A stretch of 64,000 nt of DNA from Elmis aenea (Eukaryota > Arthropoda > Insecta > Coleoptera > Elmidae), in NCBI GenBank assembly GCA_947652605.1, contig OX393576.1, positions 11,992,575 through 12,056,574 on the forward strand, written 5' to 3'. The notes beneath the pieces were generated by a model. The model ran no database searches. It was not told the origin of the DNA and saw only the letters and a program-made list of their open reading frames with translations. Position numbers and translations under genes: made by a program. Below, piece by piece: positions 23,370 to 34,551 of this stretch. Position 1 is the stretch's first letter. Each line of letters opens with the position of its first letter.

Positions 23370-23850
23370 GTCAGAAAATTTCCTTCACCTAACCTACCTG
23401 TCAAATTAAATGTATGTTATGTCAGATTTTACAAGTACTGTCAGAGTGGTGCGTCAGGGGTGTGGTTTAATCTATATTAAAGTAACGCTACTGGTCGCCG
23501 AAATTCGTCAAAAAATTATCAAGACCAAAATATTTAATTCCCTCACCAAATTTATATTTTCGACCAATCACAAACGCACATTTCTTAGAAACGACCAATA
23601 AACGCATGAAAATCTGTTAATTGCGAAAAGGATATTATCAGTGTATGATTATGTTTATTGGTCGTTTCTAGGAAATCTGAGTTTGTTATTAGTCGAAAAC
23701 GCAAATTTGACAAGAGGATCAACATCTGACAGGGTAATGTAAAATTATTACCGTGTAATAATGCTCCTATTGGTAGTCGCTAGAAGATTTAAGATTAGTG
23801 ATTGGTTGAAAACGCAAATTTGACAGGCGAAGGAAATTTTTGCAAAAATA
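23370..23850. mobile_element. Degraded palindromic element
   Basis: AAATTTCCTTCACC with CTGTCAAATT at the left mirrors AATTTGACAG with GGCGAAGGAAATTT at the right. Inside, GACCAATAAACGCATG and its mirror CATGATTATGTTTATTGGTC-like stretch, plus TTTCTTAGAAACGACC against GGTCGTTTCTAGGAAA, form a central hairpin (23570-23680). No target duplication could be assigned. Confidence 0.5.
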
Positions 23851-24784
23851 TTGGCCATGGTGCATTTATGTATTTAGGTATTTACAATTATGCGACTAAC
23901 CTATGGTTTCTGATTTACCTAACTGACTCAATAATGTTGTTGTTATAACTGTTTACTAATTGAAAAAATTTCAAAGAATATTATGTTTACACAAAACCAA
24001 GATTCTAATAAAAGCAAATGAATAACTATTGTGATAAATTTGGAATTTCCATCGTAGCAATAATTGTTTTATAAACAGCCACATTATTAACAGAGTCACT
24101 GACGCGTAAACAAAATATCACAATATTTTCTAAATGCCAAATGTCATAAATGACAACGATAATATTGATCGTAAATTTTATTTACTATTACAAAAAGTCA
24201 ACGTCTTTAAAAAAAGTATTGCTCTAATATTCTGAACATAAAGTTGACGTAATGCTGCTAGACAATATTTTTACAGCTGCTGTGATATTACGGTATTACT
24301 TAAATGGCCCGTAAAACTGAACCTATGAAGTAGCGCTAAAAGTGTCAATATTACGCTTAAAATTTATTACAGCTGTTTGCCAACCGATATTGCCACAAAA
24401 AATAACTGAAAATACCAAACAAGTAGTTGCTTGTGCACTTGGCTCAACACCTACAACTGTACAATACATCATTATACATTTGTAATCAACAAATATAATG
24501 GTAATATAAAAGTTTAATTAATTCCAACAAGAAAATTATGCAACGCTATAAAAGGCATAAAAGTGCCTTTAAAATGTACTAAAACAAAAGGAATACAAGC
24601 AAGATTAATCCCAAAGAAAAGAAATTTTGAGGAAGATGTTGAAGTATCACTAGATGGAACAGGGTGTAAGGGTGGAGTTTCTTCATACATCTACAATTTT
24701 TTCCTAATTAAGATTTTTTCATTCCTTTCTTTTATGTGCTATATTCTTTGCTTCTACCCACGTTTTTCTTTTTCGTTTTGATTT
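23851..24784. other. No feature recognised
   Basis: AT-rich spacer without supported genes. Confidence 0.4.
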
Positions 24785-25740
24785 TTCCAATTACGTTGGT
24801 TTTCGTTTGGTCTTCCTCTTTTTTTTTACCTGGCATTTTACTTTCACATATTCTTTAACTGGCATTGAGTCTCCCCACCACCCAAGTTGTCTTTGTTCTA
24901 TGAACTCTTCTATGGATTCCATCTTTACTTCTTCTCTTATTTGTACAATTTTAATTATATCTTTTTTTGTTACTCCTTTCACCCTTCTTAAGTATTTCAT
25001 CTCGGCTGCTCCGATTTTACTCTTGTCTTTTTTGATAACACTCATGTTTCGCAGCCATATGTGAGGATTGGTCTGTAGATTGATTTATATACTTTCATTT
25101 TTGTTTCTTTTGAGATTTCTCTCTTATTTATGAGTCCTTTACTCAGTGCATAATATACTCTGTTAGCCTTTTGTATTCTATTATTCAGTTCGATATCTTG
25201 TTTACCTGTTTCATCTAACATAATACCCAAGTATTGAAATCTGCTAGTTGTTCTATTAGTTCTCCATCCACTCTAATTTGTATTACATCTTTTGTTCATT
25301 CAGTTTCATTCCATTTACCGTTAATACTTGGTTCCAGATATTTAAGTTTTCTTCTAGGTCTCTTGGACTTCCTGCTATGATAGCTATGATCTGCGAAGGC
25401 GCATTCTGCTATATTAATACGTTCTGGTTGTCTGTATCCAGCATAGAAGGGTTTTGTTTCTCTACTTAGTTCATCCATATAAGTAACATTAGCAATGGGC
25501 TCAAGCTTCCTCCTTGTCTCACTCCTCGTGTTGTAAAAGCCTCTGACTTTATATTTTTACTTATTATACAGTTCCTTTGTATAGGCATTTAGTGACTCTG
25601 ATTAGTTTGTTGCTAACATTTCTTTTTTGTAAGCTTTCGCAAATTTTTGTTAGCGGAACTTCATCAAGCGCCTTTTCCATGTCTAAAAAAGCTTGGTAAA
25701 CCGTTTTTGATCTTGCCAAATTTCAACTTATACAGGTTAA
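24785..25740 (-). mobile_element. Non-LTR reverse transcriptase relic (RTE/CR1-like)
   Basis: Read leftwards from 25740: DMEKALDEVPLTKICESLQK, VRQGG, ECAFADH (a decayed FADD catalytic box), then QKANRVYYALSKGLINKR and VYKSIYRPILTYGCET. The C-terminal EMKYLRRVKGVTKKDIIKI and a lysine-rich tail ending near 24791 follow. Multiple frameshifts make it non-functional. The plus-strand ORFs at 24563-25064 and 25278-25469 are antisense or chance. Confidence 0.8.
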
Positions 25741-26602
25741 AAATGAGAAGGTTAAAAGAGGAATAAAAGTAATATACTTAATAAAACAAAAAAGATTTTA
25801 GTAGTACCGACAAGTTACAAGAGCATACGTGAAGAGTTGGATATGGGAGGTAACAGAATGGAGCTCAGAAGCTCACCTAGGCGAAGAAAAAGAGATAGAT
25901 CCAGAAGAAGCTAAAGGAATCAAGTAGACGATGCAAGGCAAAAAAAAAGATAGAAACAATGGATAAAACTAGTTGAAAGAAAGAAGACAGCATCAGCTGT
26001 AAAATCCTTTGTATATGTAAAAACAAATGTTAAAAAATGTTTCTTAGAAATAAGATAAGTGATCTTTTAAGTAGATTTGTACATACTTACACTTAAAAGG
26101 AATCGCTTAAACAATTAAAACATTTATCATATTAGTGTGTCATTTTTATTTGATTTTAATTAATATTCTAAAGTCAATTATTTAATATAAAACCCGGATT
26201 ATTAAAATGAAAATTACATCAATAATTCATTATTTGAAACTTTGTAATCTACTCTGATGAAAGTACATTGGGTCTGTAAATTTGAAATTTAAATTATCTG
26301 AACTGTTGAATAAAGTATGATAAAAAAAGTTGTCTGTTATTGGTTCCTATGTTTAATTACACTTTGAAAGTGGTTACAGAATATTGATTAGAATAATTGT
26401 TTCAAAGGAAATGGATAATTAAAATAATTTGGTTTTTATGATATTATTAAGGTAGGTACTATTTAGTTTTAGATAAATAGGACCATAATCTACAGACTTT
26501 TTTTTAGTTTTTCACTGACTGAGAGACGGAATTCTCGGTAATGGTGTAAATTTAATTTTAGAAGTGATTCTTTTGAAATAAGATAATGATTTTTTAAGTA
26601 TA
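25741..26602. other. No feature recognised
   Basis: AT-rich spacer. The stretch 25820-25990 is purine-rich but gave no recognisable protein. Confidence 0.4.
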
Positions 26603-26604
26603 TA

Positions 26605-26945
26605 CCGGGTTCTCGTTTTTCGAGGGCCACTATGGGGATCTCGTAAACGGCAAAAGTTACGACTTCGGTTAAATTAGGGCAAAGTTGTATATTCAGGTGT
26701 TTAATAATTTGAAAAAGTGGCCATGAAAAAGTTTTTACAGAAATTAAATTCGACATTAAATGAAAAAGTTATGGGCAAAAAACAAAAATCCACTTTTTAC
26801 TTTTTTCCCTATATCTCAAAAACTAAAAGAACTAGATAAGTTCTGTTTGCTTCAAATTATTAAGCACCTGAATATACAACTTTGCCCTAATTTAACCGAA
26901 GTCGTACGAGATTCCCATAGTGGCCCTCGAAAAACGAGAACCCTG
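26605..26945. mobile_element. Mariner-type foldback, 341 bp
   Basis: The left tip is CCGGGTTCTCGTTTTTCGAG (first bases decayed from CAGGG) and the right tip is its complement ending AACCCTG; TA lies outside both. Inside the arm come GGGCCACTATGGGGATCTCG and TAAACGGCAAAAGTTACG. The arms run nearly to the centre at about 26775. The ORFs 26490-26756 and 26760-26954 are mirror images in the two arms. Confidence 0.9.
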
Positions 26946-26947
26946 TA

Positions 26948-27517
26948 TATATAACTATATGCTACATATTTTAATTTATGTTTTTATCAATAATGTAGAG
27001 GGCGATTCAAACATTCAAAAATAGAAATAAAATTATGTTTATACAATCGATGGCGGCAGAACATCAAATAAACACAACTGTATATCAAAATGCAAAATAA
27101 AAGATGCACTATTCCATTAGGTACCTTGAATTATAACCTCAGGCGTGTAAAAAAACTTATGTTGGCAAATACATAACAGAATAGTTTTGCTAAACAACAT
27201 ATAAGTTATAAAACACTCAATATGTTAACAAAAAACTGGTTCCAAAAAAAGTATTTATTAGTGTGTTATATTACGATACATGGTTCTGCATACAACAATG
27301 TAACAAACTCTATGTAAAAGTTAGTACATGACCAATAATATATTTTCCAGGGGTTTTTATTTGTTTGCCTACAATGTTAACTACCAAAATCACAATTAGT
27401 AGCCTGAATGTAATAAACAATTAATTTTACTCGTAATAATATGTAGAGTGTGAACACAACATGGCGACAAATTGGTCAGGATCAAATTTGTACGTTGACA
27501 TATTTTGTATTAGATTC
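26948..27517. other. No feature recognised
   Basis: AT-rich spacer; nothing supported. Confidence 0.4.
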
Positions 27518-27525
27518 GTTTAAAA

Positions 27526-27751
27526 CAGTTGTTTTTAACCAGGGATGAACGCACCCCCTGGGGTGCGAGAACTTATTCCTGGAGGTGAGACACTGAATTC
27601 TGCCCATCGGGTTCTCCATTAGATGCACAGAACTGCAAGCAACTCTACTATACTGTACTGCTTGCCATAGCTCTGCAGTTTTACTAGGGGTACGAGAACA
27701 CATTTTGAGAACTTATGGGGTGTAGGCAGCTAAAAAGGTTAAGAACCACTG
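27526..27751. mobile_element. hAT MITE
   Basis: The tips are CAGTTGTTTTTAACC and GGTTAAGAACCACTG (complement CAGTGGTTCTTAACC). The flanking octamers GTTTAAAA (27518-27525) and GTTCAAAA (27752-27759) differ at one base. Subterminal ACCCCCTGGGGTGCGAGAAC faces GGGGTACGAGAACAC. No coding capacity. Confidence 0.8.
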
Positions 27752-27759
27752 GTTCAAAA

Positions 27760-28570
27760 TGTTACTTTATTTTATGTGCACAATTTTTTACTGAATTGAA
27801 ACTTAAATAATGTATCGTTTTTAACCCCTTTAACGCCAATTAAAAATCGTTACTGATGGCAGTGTAGATAGAGGGCAAAATTTCGCCCATCCTTGACAAA
27901 AGTACAACTTACTTAGCAGAGTAATCCGCTAGAAAACAATATTTTGCTGCCATCATTTGTATTCATAACTTATCGTTTTTATTTACCTTATTGATTTGAT
28001 TCGAATGTAAGCCATTTTCAATTAGAGATTAAACTTTTAAAAAAATGCTTAATAGGAAGACCCATGAAAAAAAACAACTAAAATGACATATCGTGAAGAC
28101 GGAACGGGCAATTTGCCTAAGCCATGAAGTGAAGAAGAAAAAGAAGAAAAATACTTAATGTAAGTGTTTTGTCTAGTAACGAATCAATACACTAACTTAA
28201 CTGATAATTACTTATGGCAAAGAGCATAAAAAATTTTAAGTCAAATGTTTTTGATAGAGTTTTGCATGCCTGATTGTTTAAGAAGAAATTTAGCGTGACT
28301 TTCAATTCCCTGTAACGTGGGTTACTTGATTATTTTATGTTTCATAATCTGCTGTCATTATGCAGCACTATTTGTGGATATTTAATATTTTTCATCATTT
28401 TTCCGCGAATTCTTAATTCCACCTCACTTGTGTAATAAGAATCGAATCTAATTCTATTAGAGATAATTATATGTTGTTGTGTAACAACACTTAGCACTTT
28501 ATTAAAACTTTTATTCTAAAGTTCGTGCAAGGATTTCTGTTTCTTCAACTTAAAGCGATTGTTTACTGTA
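27760..28570. other. Mostly unassigned; possible lone piggyBac-like end
   Basis: At 27820 the sequence TTAACCCCTTTAACGCC resembles a piggyBac-type tip at a TTAA site, but no matching right end was found. The rest shows nothing recognisable. Confidence 0.3.
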
Positions 28571-28572
28571 TA

Positions 28573-30020
28573 CAGGGTGTTTGAAATTCGAATTTAAGCA
28601 TGGGGATCTCGCTTATTATAATAGCTAGAATACAGGTTTTAATTTGGCAAAGTTGCAAAATTTGGTGCTCATTAATAATCCGAAGAGAAATTGGAAATAT
28701 CTCAAACGGTATCAAACAAAATTAGGAAAAACCGGAAAATACGATTTTTGAAAATCGTCTATAACTCCTTTGGAGTTTAAAAATTTCAAATGTGTAAAAA
28801 CATGGCCGAATCAACTTTTTAAGCCGAATCGGATGGTGGTCACAAATTTTTCCCAGATCGATTCGTTTTTGTTTTATGATAACCAACTTTAGTTTTTCTT
28901 ATGGGCGCAATTTTTGCTATTCACGTAATCAAATAGCATTTATTTTTCTGAATTCATTGATTTATCACACATGGTATTTTACTTCCTTATTCATTGTCAA
29001 ATTTAAAAGAAAGGGTTTTAGACAATAACCATTATCAATCGGGTAGGCCGGTCGTTGTAGTTTATGTTGTTTCCATGACAACCAAACAAAAAACTAAAAG
29101 TTTTGAAAGTCTGCCAATTGCACGGCAGTTGAACGAGAAAAGAAGTACTTTGCTCACGAGTTGTGTATTACTTTTTTCTCACAACCTTTGAAAAATGCGA
29201 TTAAAACATGAAAAGCAAAACCTTAATATTACACATAACCTTAAAATGTCAGTTGTGTATTTGACACGAATGAGAGTTTCGCTGTCTAAAAACGCTATTA
29301 CAGGACGTTACCATGACGTTACCATGACAATTCAATAAATTTTGCTCTCTAGGGAGCAAAGTAATCACTTTTGCTCACTAGAGAGTAAAAAGTCGTTTTG
29401 CCCACTATTTTTGATAAGGTAATGACAACATTTTTCAACGGTTGTGAGAAAACTTAACTTTACGAATCTATTACGATGACAAGTAAAGGATTTTCAAAAC
29501 TTTTAGTTTGATAATTGGTTGTCATGGAAACAACATAAACTACAATGACCGGCCTACCTGATTTATAGTGGTTGTTGTTTAAAACGCATTTTTTCAAATT
29601 TGACAATGAAAGAAGAAGTAAAATACCATGTGTAAAACATCAATGGATTCAGAAAAATAAATGCTATTTGAATATTTAAATAGCAAAAATTGCGCCCATA
29701 GGAAAAACTAAAGTTGGTAGTCATAAAACAAAAACGAATCGATCTAGGAAAAATTTGTGACCACCATCCGATTCGGCTTAAAAAGTTTCTTCGGCAATGT
29801 TTTTGCACATTTGAAATATTTCATACTCTAAAGGAGTTATAGACGATTTTCAAAAACCTATTTTTCGGTTTATCCTAGTTTTCTCGGATACAGTTTGAGA
29901 TATTTCCAATTTCTCTTTGGATTTTCAATGAGCACACAATTTAACAACTTTGCCAACTTTAAACCTATCCTCTAGCGATTACTTAATTTCTGTGGCAAAT
30001 TTTCGAATTTTTCAAATCGA
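28573..30020. mobile_element. 1.4-kb palindromic mariner-type element
   Basis: The left tip CAGGGTGTTTGAAATTCGAA follows TA at 28571. GCATGGGGATCTCGCTTATT is the inner box. The left arm to about 29130 and the right arm from about 29490 are inverted copies, including GGTAGGCCGGTCGTTGTAG and its complement. The centre (29130-29450) holds a second hairpin region with TTTGCTC repeats. The right tip is decayed near 30020. ORFs at 28994-29191 and 29563-29808 lie inside opposite arms and are not genes. Confidence 0.85.
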
Positions 30021-30443
30021 AGAGCATTTACAAACATTTCCTATATTTGACCTTGAATATTAAAAATTGCATTGCTTACAAAACATTGATTGAGATATAC
30101 AGGATTTCCGAAATTCGAGGTTCACCATTGGAAACTTCTGAATCGTAACAGATACAGGGTCGATAAAATAGAACAAAGCTTCCTTTTACAGACGCTTTCA
30201 CCTTTTTAGAATATAAGTGGCACACTAGATATTACCGTGGAATTGAAATTTACCAATATTTTAATATCAAATATCTACGTTATAGTTATAGGTACAGAAA
30301 AACTTTTGAAGAAAAAAAAATAGTGCATATTTTTATACAGTAATAATTATATAGGTATGCCCTTGTTGCCTTTTTCTTTCTGTTACAATCTAAATGTGCT
30401 GCTTAGTATTTTTAGCTTATCACTTTTTCCAGGCATACTAAGA
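30021..30443. other. Spacer with a decayed mariner-type tip
   Basis: Near 30095 the sequence ATACAGGATTTCCGAAATTC followed by CACCATTGG and AACAGATACAGGG resembles a degenerate CAGGGTG-type end in the same orientation as 28573. Nothing else is recognised. Confidence 0.4.
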
Positions 30444-30445
30444 TA

Positions 30446-31823
30446 AATGTGGGTATAATTGACACCGATGTAGTAGTTGACATGCTAGTTTTTAAATCAT
30501 TGTAAAGGCAGTTCGGTTGTTATTACATCCACACACTCAGTACCATCTGGTAATTTTGTATCTTACTTTTGTTTGTTTATATCCTGACAACACTGGGACG
30601 AGTATTTTGACATGACATAATCCTTCATGTAAAAAGTTGTGAGCATTCAGATATATTAAATTTTTCTATTCGATTTAAAGGAGATAAGTAAAGTTGTTGA
30701 AGTGATTTTTATTTTCTTGAACACATTAATATTGATAATTGTGTTGTTACATGTTGTTACTGGTTATCATTTAGTATTTTAAACTTGCAAGTATTAGTGT
30801 AGCGGTTATTTCTGATCATGTTTTTAGTGTGTTAACTACTGGTGATCATATCTCTTATGTTTACCAGTAGTTGACATGACTGTCAATTATTGGTGTGTTT
30901 AAACTCTTGATTGGAAAAAGATTTTAACCTAAGTGGATATGCCTCCCATCAAAGGTAAAATGTTAGCATATACTGAAGAAGAGATGAAAAATGCTCTAGA
31001 AGATGCTCGACTTAGGATGCCTGTTGCTACTGCAGCTAAAAAACATAAAGTGCCCAGAATTACTCTGTTTTACAAAGCCAAAGGAAAAAAATGGGGCCAA
31101 AAACAATGCTTTCTAGACGTAATAGATTGCAGGTACAGTCGGGTTCCTCGACGATGGACACAAGTTTTGAGTTAACAAATCTCGATGAATGACACCATGA
31201 TTTTTATGAAGACTCACAAAATATTAATAAAGACAGAGAGACATCCACTATGAATAATTTTGTATTTATGAAAATTTTCACAAAAACAACTGTTCAATAT
31301 TTTGTTGGTAAAATAATTAATATCATTTCGAAACTACCCACTTCTCAAACAGATAGAGGAAACGATTGTTATTTGAATACAATTTCAAATGTTTAGGATA
31401 GTTATTTTAGTAATATGTTTATTTACTTAGTATAGTAATTTTATACCAAAGTTATTATAGGAATATGTTTAGTTCACCATTTAAATGTTCAATACTCAAT
31501 AACTGTAAGAATTGTAAACTTTTAATAAGGATTTTTAATTTAAAAAATAATGGTTCTTTGATGTCAACTATACCCACAAAGGATGTCAATTAGTGGTACA
31601 TACCGATTTTCGCTATGTCAATTACTGGTGAATATTCCTATAAATAATAAAATAATCAGTTTCAAAAATGGTATCACATTACAAAAATTTTGTGAACACA
31701 ATGAAAATATTTATAAATACACTTTTATTTTCCCTAAACCCAAAGTAGTATATGTCAATTTTTCTGAGCAATATACATTTTTTAAATTGTTCATCTTGTC
31801 TAAGTGTCAATTACACCCACATT
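30446..31823. mobile_element. Pogo/Tigger-like deletion derivative
   Basis: The tips are AATGTGGGTATAATTGACAC and the complement of AATGTGGGTGTAATTGACAC, with TA on both sides (30444-30445 and 31824-31825). It encodes a Pipsqueak helix-turn-helix (30939-31175) but no DDE domain. The motif TGTCAAyTA, in either orientation, occurs about nine times: 30459, 30477, 30869, 30881, 31561, 31583, 31615, 31752 and 31805. These are candidate transposase-binding sites (inference). Confidence 0.7.
30939..31175 (+). pseudogene. Pipsqueak-type HTH DNA-binding fragment of a pogo/Tigger transposase
   Basis: The 78-residue frame starts MPPIKGKMLAYTEEEMKNAL and continues with ATAAKKHKVPRITLFYKAKG at about residues 29-48. 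This matches HTH_psq: Y-x-E-x-x-x-x-A-L, then AA..+.VPR.TL..K..G. Such domains open Tigger/Jerky-type transposases and some host regulators; the flanking TIRs favour a transposon. After about residue 55 the sequence stops resembling a transposase and ends at a stop, as expected of an internal deletion. I took the ATG at 30939; an in-frame GTG lies six bases upstream. A domesticated psq gene is a less likely alternative. Confidence 0.65.
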
Positions 31824-31834
31824 TACATTATATG

Positions 31835-32190
31835 TATAGAGTTTAGCTAATAAATTATTTTTAATGCTCTTCAAAGTTTTTATAACATTTTCGAAGTGTA
31901 CTTATACCTTTGGATAATTTTTTGTTAACTATTCAAAACTTATGCTATTGGCTTAATTATTTGTATAAATGTTAAACAACGTAAAGAGCAATGCATAACG
32001 ACTACAAAATCGTTCAGAAAACGATTTCAAATATTCTTTAAATAATTTTTGCTATAAGGCTGAAAAATGTTGGAATTGGCTTAATGGTTGTAAGAAATGT
32101 TTAACAACATTAGGACTATACATATTGACCACAAATTCGTTCAGAAAGCGATTAAAAACATTTTTTTAAAGCTCTTAAAAGTTTAGGCAT
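31835..32190 (+). repeat. Diverged tandem repeat, about 128-bp unit, two copies
   Basis: TTGGCTTAAT recurs at 31948 and 32076. Each unit continues with AATGTTAAACAAC-like and TCGTTCAGAAA(A/G)CGAT sequence. Segments such as GCTCTTCAAAGTTTTT recall the ~160-bp satellite, so it may be a distant relative. Confidence 0.5.
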
Positions 32191-32814
32191 TTTCTTTACT
32201 TATTGTCATGTTTTGTTTGATTAATTCCCCATGCATAACTTGCAAATTTAACTTTACATCTTCTTCTGGTTCCGTTAGTATCGCCTCATCGAAAATCATT
32301 TCATTGAATATTATCCTTTCCGTTTTACAGTATCCAAGCCTAAAAGATAATAAAGTTTGTATGTTATAAAATGGGTGTTATAACATTGTCTGTTTGTTTA
32401 ATATTCCAGTAAAAAAAAACAGTCCCTTGACAATGTAATAGGAGTTATAAGCGTAAAGAAAATAACCGTTGTAAATTTTCATGTGGTGGTGTAGTATTAG
32501 CACGCCACGATGTTGGAAACGTAGTGATTTAGATGCAAATATAATGGCATGTTCGCACGCAACAGTCGAGTAAGTCTGTGTACATCATTAAGAATAATCC
32601 CTGTTTGTAAAACAGGCAATTTTGAATATTAATTACACGAGAAAGATTAAGTACTCTTGAATTTCCTAAAAATTGCTCACCCCTAAGTCATTTTGCTTAA
32701 ACGATTTCAATTTACCAACCAACCAATAATTGTCAATTTTCGAAAGTATTCTTTAAAGTAATTTTCGTTCAATTGTTTTTTTTTTATTTATTTGGCCCTG
32801 TATTGTTAAACCAC
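32191..32814. other. No feature recognised
   Basis: AT-rich spacer; nothing supported. Confidence 0.4.
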
Positions 32815-33330
32815 AACATTCTTGCCAAATTGCTACTGCGATTACTCTAATTTTTGTCTAAGCATTCAACCCATTGGTGACTCAACTTTCAGTTATAGAC
32901 TTCAACATTGTATCTTTGTTTGTTTGCTAATATCTTTCCTCCAAAGAAGCAAATTGATTTTTGAAGTAATGGTTCACCTTTTTTCTTTTTATTCAAGATG
33001 TCCTTCTTCCCCCCTGAAATCTTTTGTAGTTTTGATAGTTCCACCACCATCCGTAGTCAGATCTTCTCCTTCACATCCCACTGACATATTTTCTATTTTT
33101 TTGTTTATTTCCAAAACCCAAGTTTTATATTCTTCAGTAATTTCCTCAGCGTATACAAAGTATCCTCTATGTCCTTAGCAAGAACAACCCGGTCGTCTGC
33201 GAATAATAGCATTTGGACAATTACCTCTCCAATTTGAACTCATACTGCTACATTTTGTGATACAATTTCTCAAAGCAGAATTTAAATACAATTGAAACAG
33301 TGTAGAAAAGAGGCAGTAAAAGAACCATTA
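32815..33330 (-). mobile_element. Non-LTR reverse transcriptase fragment with FADD box
   Basis: Read leftwards from about 33260, the minus strand gives IGEVIVQMLLFADDRVVLAK, then DIEDTLYTLRKLLKN and KLGFGNKQK. LLFADD is the RT catalytic motif with two intact aspartates. The frame then breaks up. The plus-strand ORF at 32822-33178 is antisense. Confidence 0.7.
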
Positions 33331-33394
33331 CTAAAAACAAGAAGAAACAGGGATGAAACACATTCATAAAATATTTAGTCCTGCGAATTATGGA

Positions 33395-33885
33395 CTATGA
33401 ACAAAAATCATAAAGCTGAATTAGAAGGAAGAAAACAAAGTCTTAAAAAAAATAATGAAAAACACGAATAGAATCAAAAATGTTACATACACAAAAAAAA
33501 CTTTAGTCAGGTGAATGGGCACAGTACCCAGGAGAAACAATTAAAATGGTGAGGGCATGTACATTGAATGGAAAAAGATAGGATAAGCAGATAAGCTTAT
33601 GAAGCATGAGTTGAAGAAAAAAAAGTTGAAAGGAAAGACCAAAGTAAACTGGAATGAGAACATAAAGAACAGATAGCTCAAGCGAAGAAGGTTGGAAAGT
33701 CGGCTAAAAATAGAAAGAGATTGAAAAGCAGAATCACATTCATAAACAGGAAAAAAGCCTTGCACCAAACGATGGAGAGGCGAAAGATTAAGAAGACGAA
33801 GATGGACAAACTTTGTTGAGAATGTAAACAAAATCCCGTACTGCCTTAACAATAATTTGTTTACAGTTAAAATCATTCAATTTAA
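33395..33885 (+). mobile_element. RTE-like ORF2 C-terminal relic, opposite strand
   Basis: Plus-strand reading includes QLKWxGHVHxMEKDRISRxA followed by VEEKK and a lysine-rich GKTKVNWNENIKN. This is the QLRWxGHVxRM...GRP+.RW end of an RTE-type ORF2. Several stops. The minus ORF at 33541-33876 is its antisense. Confidence 0.6.
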
Positions 33886-34227
33886 ACTTTTAAGTAACAC
33901 GTCGTGTCAGGAGTGGAAAATCTTGGATCATGTAAGCGTGAACCACCTACATTTTGCAATAAAACTTTATAATTGCATGCATTAGGTATTAAAGCTCTGC
34001 TTGCAACATGTCAGATGCATTGATAGTAATTTACCTCACGCTATGCGAAATTTAATTTTACATACGATAGTAATCACGTTTTGTAATGTAGAATAAATGT
34101 ATTCATATGTAAATACAACCGCAGTTACATGTTTACCAAAATACCTGCACTTTCTTTGCGTTATTATTTAAGTTACTTTTTATTACAAAATATTATTTTG
34201 CACCGGTTCAATATTTTTTTTTAAATG
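33886..34227. other. No feature recognised
   Basis: AT-rich spacer; nothing supported. Confidence 0.4.
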
Positions 34228-34500
34228 ATCGAAATGCTTACTCCTGTATTTTTCTTTAAACAAAATTTTCAATATTCTTTAGATTTTCTGAAGAAATAAA
34301 AGACAACCTAACCAATGCGTTTTTTTTTATTAATCCAATTATAAACCACCTAAAACAATTTTTTACAGCTCTTCAAGATTTTTAAAAACCAATCCAGGTG
34401 TAGGCTCTTCAATTATTTTTTGGCGAAAATTCAAAAATTGGCCACAGTTTGGCAATAGTTTTATTATTCTAAAAATATTAAAGAGGGATTAAGCAAAGGA
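34228..34500 (+). repeat. Satellite-related unit(s)
   Basis: AACCTAACCAATGCGTTTTT, ACCACCTAAAACAATTTTTT and ACAGCTCTTCAAGATTTTTA follow the order of the ~160-bp satellite at 2868-3410 at reduced identity. Confidence 0.55.
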
Positions 34501-34551
34501 ATTACTTTAAACATACTTATTCCTATGCCTATCTACCCTTGCGGTTGTAAG

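Noticed and set aside
25820..25990. Purine-rich stretch considered as another RT tail
   Set aside because: Its translations did not show the W.GH or GRPR patterns seen in the other RTE ends.
27820..27840. Possible piggyBac end (TTAACCCCTTTAACGCC)
   Set aside because: No matching inverted end or second TTAA was found downstream or upstream, so it is noted only as a weak resemblance.
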